Origin: Clostridiales bacterium
Lineage (GTDB): Bacteria > Bacillota > Clostridia > Lachnospirales > UBA12420
Direction: 5' to 3'
DNA: 25,226 nucleotides
Assembly (NCBI GenBank): GCA_003452395.1
Contig: DMOI01000022.1
Location: 1-25,226, forward strand
Shown: positions 1 through 8,061 of the stretch, piece by piece
How positions within the stretch are numbered: position 1 is the stretch's first letter
How the letters are laid out: each line of letters opens with the position of its first letter
The notes under the pieces: model-generated
The model's database searches: none
Seen by the model: only the letters and a program-made list of their open reading frames with translations
Told to the model about the DNA's origin: nothing
Program-made: the position numbers and the translations under genes

Positions 1-2
1 CA

Positions 3-107
3 TTGTTAAATCTAGCAAGTGGCGACGGAAGTTACTTCTGGCTTTTTGCCTTTGTCGGAATGCTATTATATGAAATGTATTATCGAATGAAAAAGACAAA
101 ACCTTGA
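3..107 (+). CDS. C-terminal end of an unidentified membrane protein (partial)
   Basis: An open frame enters from the left edge and stops at TGA 105-107. The 34 visible residues contain an aromatic and hydrophobic segment (YFWLFAFVGMLLYEMYY) followed by a basic tail (RMKKTKP), the pattern of a last membrane helix with a cytoplasmic end. No family can be assigned from so little. It could also be a chance open frame, but the membrane-helix-plus-positive-tail composition and the hairpin terminator further downstream make a genuine gene end more likely. Confidence 0.45.
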   Translation: MLNLASGDGSYFWLFAFVGMLLYEMYYRMKKTKP

Positions 108-462
108 CACTTGGTATGTTGGCAGATTTGACTAAAACTAGGATGTACAAAATGTATGGCATAATTGGGATGAGGAGTGAATCCCACGTTAAGTAAGAGT
201 TTGACTATATTTACACTTTGAAAGATCATTAAGTAATGATATACGCTTGAAGTCAAAATCTGACTCGAATTATGACAAACACCTTATCTTTATGAAGGTA
301 AAATTTCATAAGAGAGGTGTTTTTGGCTGGTGGAATAGGAAAAAACTTAGAAAAATACTTTACAAAACTTATAAAATATATTACCATATAAAGTAGTAAA
401 ATATAAAATATTGTCAAGGTAATCATAGATTACAGTATTGAACTGTAGGTGGGAGGTACTTT
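108..462. other. Intergenic region with two hairpins
   Basis: This 355-base stretch has no convincing gene. It holds a small inverted repeat TGGGAT/ATCCCA at 166-186, a short AGTCA/TGACT repeat at 251-265, and a strong terminator-like hairpin at 277-324. The last 100 bases are very AT-rich and lead to a good ribosome binding site (GGGAGG) before the gene at 463. I could not pick out a well-spaced promoter. Confidence 0.5.
277..324 (+). terminator. Rho-independent terminator
   Basis: The arms AAACACCT...TTTATGAA and TTTCATAA...AGGTGTTT pair with a few bulges around the loop GGTAAAA, and the right arm runs into a T tract (GTGTTTTT). It probably ends the upstream transcript; no + strand gene other than the partial one at the edge precedes it. 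Confidence 0.6.
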
Positions 463-1434
463 ATGGGTTTACAAAGGCTAAAGCAAGGAGATACAATAGG
501 AATAATATCTCCCTCAGAAAGTATTAAAGGGTTAGAGGATATGTATCAACATGGAATAAAGACATTAGAAGAGTTAGGCTATAAAGTAAAAGTAGGAAAA
601 CATGCAGAAAACTCTTATTTCTATTCGGCGGCAAGACCAAGTGAAAGATTAGCCGATATTCATGAAATGTTTGAAGATAAAGAAGTTAAGCTGATCTTGA
701 TATCTGTAGGTGGGGATACAGCCAACGAACTCTTAGAAGGACTTGACTATGAACTGATAAAAAGAAACCCAAAGATGATATCAGGTATCAGTGATGCTAC
801 AACAATTCTACTACCGATATACGATAAAACAGGGATTACAGCATTTTATGGCCCCGATCTTATATTTACATTTGGGCAAAAGGATATTCCAAATGAAATA
901 AAAGAGCAAATGTTTGCAGCATGGTCAACAGGAGATTTTGACATTACACCTATCGATAACCTAATAGATGATAATGGTAAGCCTGTAAACGAAAAATGGA
1001 AGTGCATCAGGGAAGAAAATGTTGAAGGTAAAATTATTGTAGGGCATTTGGATCTTGTTGCGATACTTTATGCAACAAGACAAATAGGCACATTAAAGGG
1101 TAAAATCTTATGCTTAGAAAGTATGGGGAATACAAATATAATCCATACATGGTTACAATGGCTGAAAATATTAGGAGTGTTTGATGAAATAGCTGGTGTA
1201 ATTTTAGGATATTTTCCTGATTTAGATGCAAATAGTAAACATTTTAGAGATATTGAAGACCTGATTTTAGAGATAACAGAAGGTAAAGAATTTCCAATAT
1301 TAAAAATTAATGAACTTGGCCACTGTATTTGGAACTATGCATGGCCTATAGGGTCAAAAATGAGATTAGATGCTACAAACTGTAAAATAGAAATCTTGGA
1401 AAATTACTTTAAAAATAACTTTGATAAGGAATAG
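463..1434 (+). CDS. LD-carboxypeptidase, peptidase family S66 (LdcA/MccF type)
   Basis: A 323-residue cytoplasmic protein with all landmarks of family S66, which removes the terminal D-alanine from L,D-linked muropeptides during peptidoglycan recycling, or in the MccF branch cleaves microcin-like peptide nucleotides. The nucleophile elbow GISD places Ser110, with Glu219 (in LESMG) and His287 (in ELGHC) completing the expected Ser-Glu-His triad. The length is normal for the family and there is no signal peptide. The ATG at 463 has GGGAGG about nine bases upstream. It is followed after 18 bases by a TPR gene, and an L,D-transpeptidase lies two genes further on, which favours a cell-wall role. 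The choice between LdcA and MccF cannot be made from the sequence alone. Confidence 0.9.
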   Translation: MGLQRLKQGDTIGIISPSESIKGLEDMYQHGIKTLEELGYKVKVGKHAENSYFYSAARPSERLADIHEMFEDKEVKLILISVGGDTANELLEGLDYELIKRNPKMISGISDATTILLPIYDKTGITAFYGPDLIFTFGQKDIPNEIKEQMFAAWSTGDFDITPIDNLIDDNGKPVNEKWKCIREENVEGKIIVGHLDLVAILYATRQIGTLKGKILCLESMGNTNIIHTWLQWLKILGVFDEIAGVILGYFPDLDANSKHFRDIEDLILEITEGKEFPILKINELGHCIWNYAWPIGSKMRLDATNCKIEILENYFKNNFDKE

Positions 1435-1452
1435 TGTAGGTGAGGTGATATT

Positions 1453-3072
1453 TTGCAACAATTTTATCAACTAAAAGAAAAATATATAAAAGAGTATAAT
1501 GAAGGAAAGTATGAAGATGCATTAAAAACAATAAAAAAACTAAATAAAGTAAAACCAAATGATTTAGAAGTATATATGAATATAGCAAAGCTCTATGAAG
1601 AAGGATTTCGAGACATAAAAAAGGCTATATTATATAGAAAAAAAGCATTTATTTTGGATAACAAAAATTTTATAAATATAAATAAGCTTGGGGCCTTATA
1701 TAATAGACAGGGAGATAAAAAGAAAGCTGAAAATATGTGGAAACAAGGAATGAAACTTAAAGACTACATATGTACAATAAATTTAGGCGATTTAAAATTT
1801 AATTTGAATAAATATGAAGAAGCACTAGACATATTTGAAAACGCAGTAAATCTAAGGAGAGATAATATATATGCATACTATATGCTGGCTAGATTAAAAG
1901 GAGAACATTTAGGACAATCAAAAGAAGCAATAAAAATACTTAAAAAAATTATTGATAGAAAAGTTACAGATAAAAATAAGAAATATATGATATCTGCATA
2001 TATAGGACTTGCAATTCTTTATGAAATATTAGGAAATGTAAAAGTAGCAATTGAAGTGTATAAGAAAGCATTGAAAATTCAAGAGGATAAATATATTTAT
2101 CAGAACCTTGGAGCAATACATGTAAAATATTTAGGAGACTTCGAAAATGCAAAACAATATTATAGAAAAGCAATTGAAAAAGATAAAAATTTTATCACAG
2201 CCATGTATAATTATGCAGATGTTATTTATAAGAATTTTACTGCAAAAGAATATATAGAAGCAATAAGAGTGTACGAAAGGCTTCTTGAAATAGGTGAAAA
2301 GGATATAATGATACCTATGAGGTTGTATGCACTATATGAGGGATATACAAAAGATGTTGATAAAGCAAAATATTATTATGATGAAATTATGAAATTTATA
2401 GATAATGATCCATATAAGATGGGAAGATTTGCTTCTGAGGTGTGGCATTCTCACAACGGTAAACTAGCAGAAAAAATATATAAAAGAATATTAGAAAAAA
2501 ATTATAAAATATCTCAAACACATAATGATTTAGGCATAATATACAAAACCAGAGGAGAAAATGATTTAGCCAAAGAATACTATACAAGAGCAATAAGCTT
2601 AAATCCTAACATTCCAGAGCCATATTTTGAACTTGCATTACTTTTAAGAAATGAGAAAAAATCAGCAAATGCTATACAAATATATAAAAAAGTTCTTGAA
2701 TACAATATAAATAACAAAACTGCAATTATAAATCTAGCATTTACATATGACATAGACCTGAACATTAATAAAGAGGCAAAAGAGTGGTATAAAAAAGCAC
2801 TTGATATAGAAAAAATGAATGCAAATTTGTTTAATAATTATGCAATATTTTGTAAAAAACTAAAAAACTTTGCAAAGGCAGAAAGGTACTACGAAAAGGC
2901 TTTTAATATAAATCCTTTTAATGAGATAATAGCAAATAATCTAATAACTATATATGAAGAAAGAAATAAATACAAAGAAGCGATAAAAATATGTGAATAC
3001 TTAATTGAGCAAAAACCAAATAATGAAAACATGAAATATAAAATGACGGTGCTGAAGCAAAAGAGTAAATGA
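1453..3072 (+). CDS. Tetratricopeptide-repeat protein
   Basis: A 539-residue protein composed almost wholly of TPR units, roughly a dozen, recognisable by recurring helix pairs such as YEDALK, KKAENMWKQG, KEAIKILKKI, AIEVYKKAL, AKQYYRKAI, AKEYYTRAISLNPN and AERYYEKAFNINP. Such superhelices act as protein-binding scaffolds; no catalytic domain, signal peptide or membrane segment is seen. The start is TTG at 1453, chosen because GAGGTG lies five bases upstream and the protein then begins directly with the first repeat. It is probably co-transcribed with the S66 peptidase just upstream. The partner is unknown. The lysine-, asparagine- and isoleucine-rich composition matches the AT-rich background. 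Confidence 0.85.
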   Translation: MQQFYQLKEKYIKEYNEGKYEDALKTIKKLNKVKPNDLEVYMNIAKLYEEGFRDIKKAILYRKKAFILDNKNFININKLGALYNRQGDKKKAENMWKQGMKLKDYICTINLGDLKFNLNKYEEALDIFENAVNLRRDNIYAYYMLARLKGEHLGQSKEAIKILKKIIDRKVTDKNKKYMISAYIGLAILYEILGNVKVAIEVYKKALKIQEDKYIYQNLGAIHVKYLGDFENAKQYYRKAIEKDKNFITAMYNYADVIYKNFTAKEYIEAIRVYERLLEIGEKDIMIPMRLYALYEGYTKDVDKAKYYYDEIMKFIDNDPYKMGRFASEVWHSHNGKLAEKIYKRILEKNYKISQTHNDLGIIYKTRGENDLAKEYYTRAISLNPNIPEPYFELALLLRNEKKSANAIQIYKKVLEYNINNKTAIINLAFTYDIDLNINKEAKEWYKKALDIEKMNANLFNNYAIFCKKLKNFAKAERYYEKAFNINPFNEIIANNLITIYEERNKYKEAIKICEYLIEQKPNNENMKYKMTVLKQKSK

Positions 3073-3145
3073 ATTATTCTTACTAAGTTACTAGATTATG
3101 ATGTAGATTTACAAATATAACACAATTTAGATGAGGTGTAGTTCG

Positions 3146-3529
3146 ATGATTATATATTTTGCCCATTCTCGGGATGAAAAATTGGATTATTATGAGTTAT
3201 ATAATATAATTAAACAAAATTCAGTATATAAAAGGCATGAAATTATATTGCCACATGATAATAAAGACAGCATTTCTAAAAATTCAAAGGAAATTATACA
3301 AAAATGCGATTTATTTATAGCTGAAGTTAGCTTTAATTCAGTAGGCTTAGGAGTAGAAATTGGTAGAGCAGAGATGTGTGAAATTCCAATGTTATTATTA
3401 CATAAAGAAGGAAAATTATCATCAAGGTCATTAAAGTTTGTAACAGATAATATAATATCATATAAATCTTTGGAGGATTTTTCTAATATTATTCAAACGA
3501 ACATTGAAAATATAGAAAGAATGGTATGA
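3146..3529 (+). CDS. DNPH1/nucleoside 2-deoxyribosyltransferase-like protein
   Basis: A 127-residue protein with the fold signature of the nucleoside 2-deoxyribosyltransferase superfamily: an N-terminal strand IIYFAHSRD, a central CDLFIAEVS strand-turn, and the active-site helix VGLGVEIGRA, whose Glu71 corresponds to the catalytic glutamate of DNPH1 (Rcl). Members cleave the glycosidic bond of (deoxy)nucleosides or their 5'-monophosphates. An in-frame ATG lies 15 bases earlier at 3131, but it overlaps the ribosome binding site GAGGTG; that site is seven bases before the ATG at 3146, so I take 3146. The L,D-transpeptidase starts 16 bases downstream. The exact substrate and reaction (hydrolysis or transfer) are not determined by the sequence. 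Confidence 0.7.
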   Translation: MIIYFAHSRDEKLDYYELYNIIKQNSVYKRHEIILPHDNKDSISKNSKEIIQKCDLFIAEVSFNSVGLGVEIGRAEMCEIPMLLLHKEGKLSSRSLKFVTDNIISYKSLEDFSNIIQTNIENIERMV

Positions 3530-3545
3530 TAGGGGAAGATTATAT

Positions 3546-4154
3546 ATGATAACGAAAATAGTAGTTTTCGAAGATGAAAAAGGTGTTTTTACAAATGTTT
3601 ATAGAATAAATGATAATGGCATAGCAGAGGAGATATTAAGTAATATTTTAACTATTGTCGGCAGAAGCGTTATATTACCTTTTGGAGAACAAAAACGTGA
3701 AGGGGATGGGTTTACTCCACAAGGGGAATATAAAATTACATATACCTTTGGATATGGAGAGCCATTTAATGGGGATGAGATAATAAAAGGTATACCCTAT
3801 CTTAAAGTAAATGATAAAAATGAGTATGTATGGGTTGATGATGAAAACTCGAAAAAATATAACACCCTGCAGAGATATACTGAGAGAAATGATTGGGATT
3901 CTGCAGAAGATTTATTTCATGAGTTATATGAGTATACAGCGGTTATAGATTATAATAAGGAATGTATAGCAGGAAATGGTTCAGCTATATTTATACATAA
4001 AGCAAGAGAGGGTAATACACCAACAGCTGGGTGTGTCGCATGGCAAAGAGATGATTTATTAAATATATTTAGGGTACTTACTAAAAACACCAGTATATGC
4101 ATTTTTGGTAAGGATAGATATGCAGAGGCAAAAGTGTATATGAGTGAGTTGTAA
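3546..4154 (+). CDS. YkuD-family L,D-transpeptidase-like protein without signal peptide
   Basis: A 202-residue protein with the YkuD catalytic pattern: REGDGFTPQGEY near residues 51-62, then AIFIH with His151 and PTAGCVAW with the nucleophile Cys163. This is the variant in which the usual S-H-G-C is T-A-G-C. YkuD enzymes form 3-3 crosslinks in peptidoglycan or attach proteins to it. Oddly, no signal peptide, lipobox or membrane anchor precedes the domain, so export is unexplained. The start ATG at 3546 has GGGGAAG upstream. A terminator hairpin begins inside the stop codon, so this is the last gene of the 463-4154 cluster, which also holds an LD-carboxypeptidase. Confidence 0.8.
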   Translation: MITKIVVFEDEKGVFTNVYRINDNGIAEEILSNILTIVGRSVILPFGEQKREGDGFTPQGEYKITYTFGYGEPFNGDEIIKGIPYLKVNDKNEYVWVDDENSKKYNTLQRYTERNDWDSAEDLFHELYEYTAVIDYNKECIAGNGSAIFIHKAREGNTPTAGCVAWQRDDLLNIFRVLTKNTSICIFGKDRYAEAKVYMSEL

Positions 4155-4180
4155 AGGCAGGTTGATAATCTGTCTTTTTT
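4153..4180 (+). terminator. Rho-independent terminator after the L,D-transpeptidase gene
   Basis: AAAGGCAG pairs with CTGTCTTT (one G-U pair) around a nine-base loop and runs into six T residues. It closes the cluster that starts at 463. Confidence 0.8.
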
Positions 4181-4278
4181 ATGTTAAGTATTGCGAATAA
4201 AAATCCAATAAATGGATAAAATAAAAGTGTTGATATTATAAAGTTTAGATAAAAAATCCATAACTAAGGAGAAAACAT

Positions 4279-5211
4279 ATGATGAAAGATAAGATTAGGA
4301 TTGGAATACCAAGGGGGCTATTATATTTTAAACATGAAATTCTATGGAAGACTTTTTTTGAAGAACTAGGGTGTAGTGTTGTAGTAAGCCCTGAAACTAA
4401 TAAGGAAAATTTAAATAAGGGTATTCATTATTCGATAGACGAAAGCTGTCTGTCAGCAAAAATCTATATGGGGCATGTTGATTGGTTGAGAAACAAGGTA
4501 GATTATGTGTTTGTTCCAAGAATAGCATCTTATTCTAAGGAAAACCAGACATGTGTAAAGTTTTTTGCTATGCCTGACATTGTAGAGAACACATTTAAAG
4601 ATATAAAGGTGTTAAAGTACAATCTTGATATCGCAAAGGGTAAAACAGAAAGGGCTGGATTTATTAAGCTTGGTCTAAGTCTTAATAAAAATATAGTTAA
4701 AGTTTTATTTGCTTATAAAAAAGCAAAGGATAAGCAACTAGCGAATGAATCAAGGCAAGCAAAAGAACAGGAAAAGGTACTAGAAAAAACAGACAAGATA
4801 AAAATACTTATTGTATCGCATGCTTATAATATTTATGATAAGCTTATTGGATTTCCTGTCAGGGATTATTTAGGAAAGCTTAACGTAGAGGTTATTTATG
4901 CAGATAAAGCTTCTAAAGATGAGGCAATACGGGCATCACACAAAATATCAAAATCATTATATTGGATTTACAATCAAGAGATATTAGGAGCAATAGAATT
5001 ATATAGAGAAAAAATTGATGGGATCATATTTCTCACCACATTTCCTTGTGGTCCTGACTCATTGGTTAATGATTTATGCATGAGGAAAATTAAAAACATA
5101 CCATTATCTTATATATTAGTAGACGAATTGCAAGGCGAGGCGGGAATACATACGAGGCTAGAAAGCTTCGTAGATATAATAGCTGCGAGGAGGCTACGAT
5201 TATGTCAGTAG
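4279..5211 (+). CDS. 2-hydroxyacyl-CoA dehydratase-like / activase-related protein (DUF2229 family), N-terminal partner
   Basis: A 310-residue protein resembling the DUF2229/HgdB-like proteins that accompany HgdC-type activases. Landmarks are IRIGIPRGLLYF at the N-terminus, SIDESCLSAKIYMGHV with Cys57, NQTCVKFF with Cys92, FPCGPDS with Cys257, and the C-terminal DELQGEAGIHTRLESF motif. The conserved cysteines are candidate iron-sulfur ligands. In the wider family, electrons are accepted from an ATP-driven activase and used for a difficult reduction or dehydration, or are held on a double-cubane cluster. The ATG at 4279 has AAGGAG seven bases upstream. The gene overlaps the next by 10 bases, so the two are translationally coupled. 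The physiological substrate is unknown. In many clostridia the equivalent parts are fused in one large protein. Confidence 0.75.
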   Translation: MMKDKIRIGIPRGLLYFKHEILWKTFFEELGCSVVVSPETNKENLNKGIHYSIDESCLSAKIYMGHVDWLRNKVDYVFVPRIASYSKENQTCVKFFAMPDIVENTFKDIKVLKYNLDIAKGKTERAGFIKLGLSLNKNIVKVLFAYKKAKDKQLANESRQAKEQEKVLEKTDKIKILIVSHAYNIYDKLIGFPVRDYLGKLNVEVIYADKASKDEAIRASHKISKSLYWIYNQEILGAIELYREKIDGIIFLTTFPCGPDSLVNDLCMRKIKNIPLSYILVDELQGEAGIHTRLESFVDIIAARRLRLCQ

Positions 5212-6293
5212 AATATAAAGTGGCGTTTCCACACATGGGAAATTATCATATACCTATTGCAACTTTTGTTAAGCATACTTTAAATGCAAAAGTATGTGTA
5301 ACTCCTAAAATTACTAAAAAAACTTTAGACTTAGGGACAAAGCATAGTCCAGACTTTGTTTGTGTACCTTTTAAATATAATTTAGGTAACTACATTGAAG
5401 CATTAGAAGAAGGTGCAAATGTTTTGATACAAGCTGGTGGCGGATGTAGATTTGGATATTATGGAGAAGTTCAGGAAGAAATATTAAAAAACTTAGGTTA
5501 TGAATTTAATTTTTTTAATATAACGAGTAGAACCTTTAAACCATTATCATATTATAAAATGCTTAAAAAAATCAATCATAAACTCACACTCCATAAATTT
5601 TTATATTGTTTTTGTTTAATAAATAGACAAATAGCTGTCCTCGATAAATTTGAAGATTATATAAGAAAAAATATAGGATTTGAGATAAATAAAGGAGACT
5701 TTGAAAAGTTAGAGAAAAGGTTTCATAGCGAATTAATAAAATCAGAAAAAATAAAAGAAGTGAAAAGTATTTTTGTGAAATATAATAAATTATTAAAAGA
5801 AATACCTATAAATAAACCGAATGATTGTTTGAGGGTAGGGATAGTTGGAGAAATATATGTACTAATGGAACCATTTAGTAGCTGTTTTTTAGAAAAGGAA
5901 CTAGCAAAGAAAGGCATAGAAATAAGGAGATATATTAATGTTTCTTATTTGTTTTTTTCAAAAGAACATAAAAAAATTAATACATTAAAATTAGCCAAAC
6001 CATATTTACAATATGACATAGGCGCAGATGGGGTCGATAGTGTAGCACATTCTAAGGTTATGGCAGAAGAAGGGTTTGATGGAATCATACATATTAAGCC
6101 TTTTGGATGTACACCTGAAATAAACTGTATGCCAATCCTAGATAAAATATCAGAAGATTATAAAATTCCTATACTGTACTTTAGCTTTGATTCTCAGACT
6201 TCGGAAACAGGTGTGAAAACTAGATTGGAAGCGTTTCATGATATGTTACTTATGAGGAAGGAGAAAAATAAAAAATGGAAAAAGGCTATTTAG
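5202..6293 (+). CDS. 2-hydroxyacyl-CoA dehydratase-like / activase-related protein (HgdB-like), second partner
   Basis: A 363-residue relative of the previous protein. It has KVCVTPK (Cys32), FVCVPFKYNLGNY (Cys54), a glycine-rich QAGGGCRFGYYGE (Cys82), a second half starting RVGIVGEIYVLMEPFS, then IKPFGCTPEINCMPIL (Cys303, Cys309) and the closing FSFDSQTSETGVKTRLEAF motif. Three well-spaced N-terminal cysteines and the PFGCTPE loop suggest iron-sulfur ligation. The start lies inside the end of the upstream gene, and its own end overlaps the activase gene by 19 bases, giving a compact operon whose products should form one complex. The substrate is not predictable; lack of any CoA-transferase or amino-acid catabolic gene nearby argues against a classical hydroxyglutarate pathway. 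Confidence 0.75.
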   Translation: MSVEYKVAFPHMGNYHIPIATFVKHTLNAKVCVTPKITKKTLDLGTKHSPDFVCVPFKYNLGNYIEALEEGANVLIQAGGGCRFGYYGEVQEEILKNLGYEFNFFNITSRTFKPLSYYKMLKKINHKLTLHKFLYCFCLINRQIAVLDKFEDYIRKNIGFEINKGDFEKLEKRFHSELIKSEKIKEVKSIFVKYNKLLKEIPINKPNDCLRVGIVGEIYVLMEPFSSCFLEKELAKKGIEIRRYINVSYLFFSKEHKKINTLKLAKPYLQYDIGADGVDSVAHSKVMAEEGFDGIIHIKPFGCTPEINCMPILDKISEDYKIPILYFSFDSQTSETGVKTRLEAFHDMLLMRKEKNKKWKKAI

Positions 6294-7222
6294 GAATAGA
6301 TGTTGGTTCCATATCTACTAAAGGTGTTATTATTAATAATTCTAACGATATATTAGCTGAAAAATATTTATGGACCGAGGGTAACCCAATACATGCGGTA
6401 AAAAATCTACTAAATGAGTTAAAATCTCAATTAAATAGCGATATTAAAGTAAAGGCAGTTGGAACAACAGGCTCTGCAAGGAAGCTTGTAGGTACTATTC
6501 TTAATGCCCAAGCAATTAAAAACGAAATAACAGCGCACGCCATAGGAACGACATCACTTTACCCAGATGTTAAAACTATATTGGAGATAGGGGGGCAGGA
6601 CTCAAAGATAATTATACTAGATGATGGTATAGTGATTGACTATGCAATGAATACGCTATGTGCAGCGGGGACTGGATCTTTTCTCTCATCACAAGCCAAC
6701 AGACTAGGGATTGAGGTAGAGGAATTTGGTTCGTATGCGTTAAATTCTTCGAGTCCAACTAAGATAGCAGCTAGATGTACGGTTTTTGCTGAATCTGACT
6801 TAGTTCATAAGGCACAAATCGGACATAAAAAGGAAGATATAGTTGCTGGCCTTTGCAAGGCGGTAGTTAATAACTACCTAAACAATGTAGGCAAAGGCAA
6901 AAAAATACGAATGCCCATAGTATTTCAAGGTGGAGTAAGTAAAAACATAGGCGTAACAAGAGCTTTTGAAGAATCTATCGGTGAAAAAGTTATAGTTGAT
7001 AAGCATGGACACTTGATGGGGTGTCTAGGAATAGCCATACTTGCAAAAGACTCAAAGTGTGAGCAGGATTTTGATTTTAATATAAAGGATATGAAATTTG
7101 AGACCAGAGGACATGAATGCGAGAAATGTGCTAACAACTGTGAAATTATTAAGGTTTATAGAAATGAAGAATTGATAGATTTCTGGGGTAATAAATGCGA
7201 TAATGGAGCACAGCAATTATAA
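6275..7222 (+). CDS. ATP-dependent [4Fe-4S] activase, BadF/BadG/BcrA/BcrD (HgdC) family
   Basis: A 315-residue member of the acetate kinase/Hsp70/actin ATPase superfamily. The phosphate-1 loop GIDVGSISTKG lies at residues 7-17 and the second phosphate region is LEIGGQDSK. The HgdC cluster ligands are present as NTLCAAGTGSF (Cys129) and AARCTVFAESD (Cys168), which bridge one [4Fe-4S] cluster across a homodimer. Such proteins hydrolyse ATP to push an electron to very low potential into a dehydratase or reductase partner, here presumably the two proteins encoded just upstream. Unlike classical HgdC, the protein ends in an extra CEKCANNC segment (Cys282, 285, 289), a second candidate metal site. 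A perfect hairpin terminator starts at its stop codon. Confidence 0.88.
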   Translation: MEKGYLGIDVGSISTKGVIINNSNDILAEKYLWTEGNPIHAVKNLLNELKSQLNSDIKVKAVGTTGSARKLVGTILNAQAIKNEITAHAIGTTSLYPDVKTILEIGGQDSKIIILDDGIVIDYAMNTLCAAGTGSFLSSQANRLGIEVEEFGSYALNSSSPTKIAARCTVFAESDLVHKAQIGHKKEDIVAGLCKAVVNNYLNNVGKGKKIRMPIVFQGGVSKNIGVTRAFEESIGEKVIVDKHGHLMGCLGIAILAKDSKCEQDFDFNIKDMKFETRGHECEKCANNCEIIKVYRNEELIDFWGNKCDNGAQQL

Positions 7223-7271
7223 AAAGCAAATGTCTTCTTGCATGAATATGCAGGGAGACATTTGCTTTTTT
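7221..7271. terminator. Bidirectional terminator
   Basis: A 15-base arm AAAAAGCAAATGTCT pairs perfectly with AGACATTTGCTTTTT around a loop of about 20 bases that contains its own small GCAT/ATGC pairing. It has T runs in both directions and serves the activase operon on + and the ABC exporter operon on minus. Confidence 0.9.
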
Positions 7272-7274
7272 ATT

Positions 7275-8057
7275 TCACGACCCAGTAGATAAATATTTAC
7301 TAACACCGAATTTCCATACATACAGACAAGGTATGATGAACAGCACTCCAATTAGTGGGGTGAGCATGGATGTTATGTCATTGTACGAGCCTCGATCTAG
7401 TAAGTACATGAGAGGTATGTAGTTAATAACTCCGAGTGGAATTATGAATGTAAAGAATTTCTTTACCCAATCTTTATAAATGGATAATGGAAATTGTGAA
7501 ATTTCACGACTACCATCGGTAAATATGTTTATTAGCTCGAGTCCTTGTATAGTGAAGAAACAAAAGGATGCACCAAGTATAAAAATACCTGAAAATATAA
7601 ATATTGCTCCAATTATCATAAATATGAGAGTTATTACTTTAAATGTATTCCAGTGAATACTAATATTGAACAATGCCCATATGAAAACGATAACACTTTG
7701 TATGAGTCTGCCTAATCTCGTAAATTCAAAGGTCGATCCAAGTATTTGTAAAATAGTATTTCTAGGGCGAACTAGTATTCGGTCGAAACCAGCATTTACT
7801 ACTAGCTTTGAAAAATTATCAAAGCCTCGCACGAAACATACACTTATCGCAAATGAGATATGGACTATAGAAAAGCAAAGTGCTACCTCGAAAAAAGACC
7901 ACCCATCTATTTGACCAAATTTTTCAAATAATAAGTATATTGAAGCAAAAGTAACCAATGGAATAAAAAATTGCCCAATAGTCATCAACATAAATGAAGC
8001 ACGATATTGTAACTGTGATTTGAATAGAATTTCTAAGTAACGAAGATATAGCTTCAT
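7275..8057 (-). CDS. ABC transporter permease, ABC-2/DUF990 type
   Basis: A 260-residue polytopic protein with about six hydrophobic segments, starting MKLYLRYLEILFKSQLQYRA, a typical opening for the DUF990-like permeases (COG3694 group). The arginine-rich loop with DRILVRPRN before the third helix is characteristic. It starts four bases after the upstream permease gene stops and is the last gene of a three-gene operon. The shared terminator follows directly. It would form a heterodimeric channel with the product of 8062-8865, powered by the ATPase at 8862-9839. The cargo is unknown; ABC-2 systems of this type are exporters or lipid/peptide efflux pumps. Confidence 0.85.
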   Translation of the reverse strand: MKLYLRYLEILFKSQLQYRASFMLMTIGQFFIPLVTFASIYLLFEKFGQIDGWSFFEVALCFSIVHISFAISVCFVRGFDNFSKLVVNAGFDRILVRPRNTILQILGSTFEFTRLGRLIQSVIVFIWALFNISIHWNTFKVITLIFMIIGAIFIFSGIFILGASFCFFTIQGLELINIFTDGSREISQFPLSIYKDWVKKFFTFIIPLGVINYIPLMYLLDRGSYNDITSMLTPLIGVLFIIPCLYVWKFGVSKYLSTGS

Positions 8058-8061
8058 ATTT

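Noticed and set aside
411..439. Promoter with TTGTCA at 411 before the S66 peptidase gene.
   Set aside because: No acceptable -10 hexamer at 16-18 bp; the nearest candidate TACAGT has a 14-bp spacer.
3131..3145. Five-residue N-terminal extension of the DNPH1-like protein.
   Set aside because: The ATG at 3131 overlaps the GAGGTG ribosome binding site that serves the ATG at 3146.
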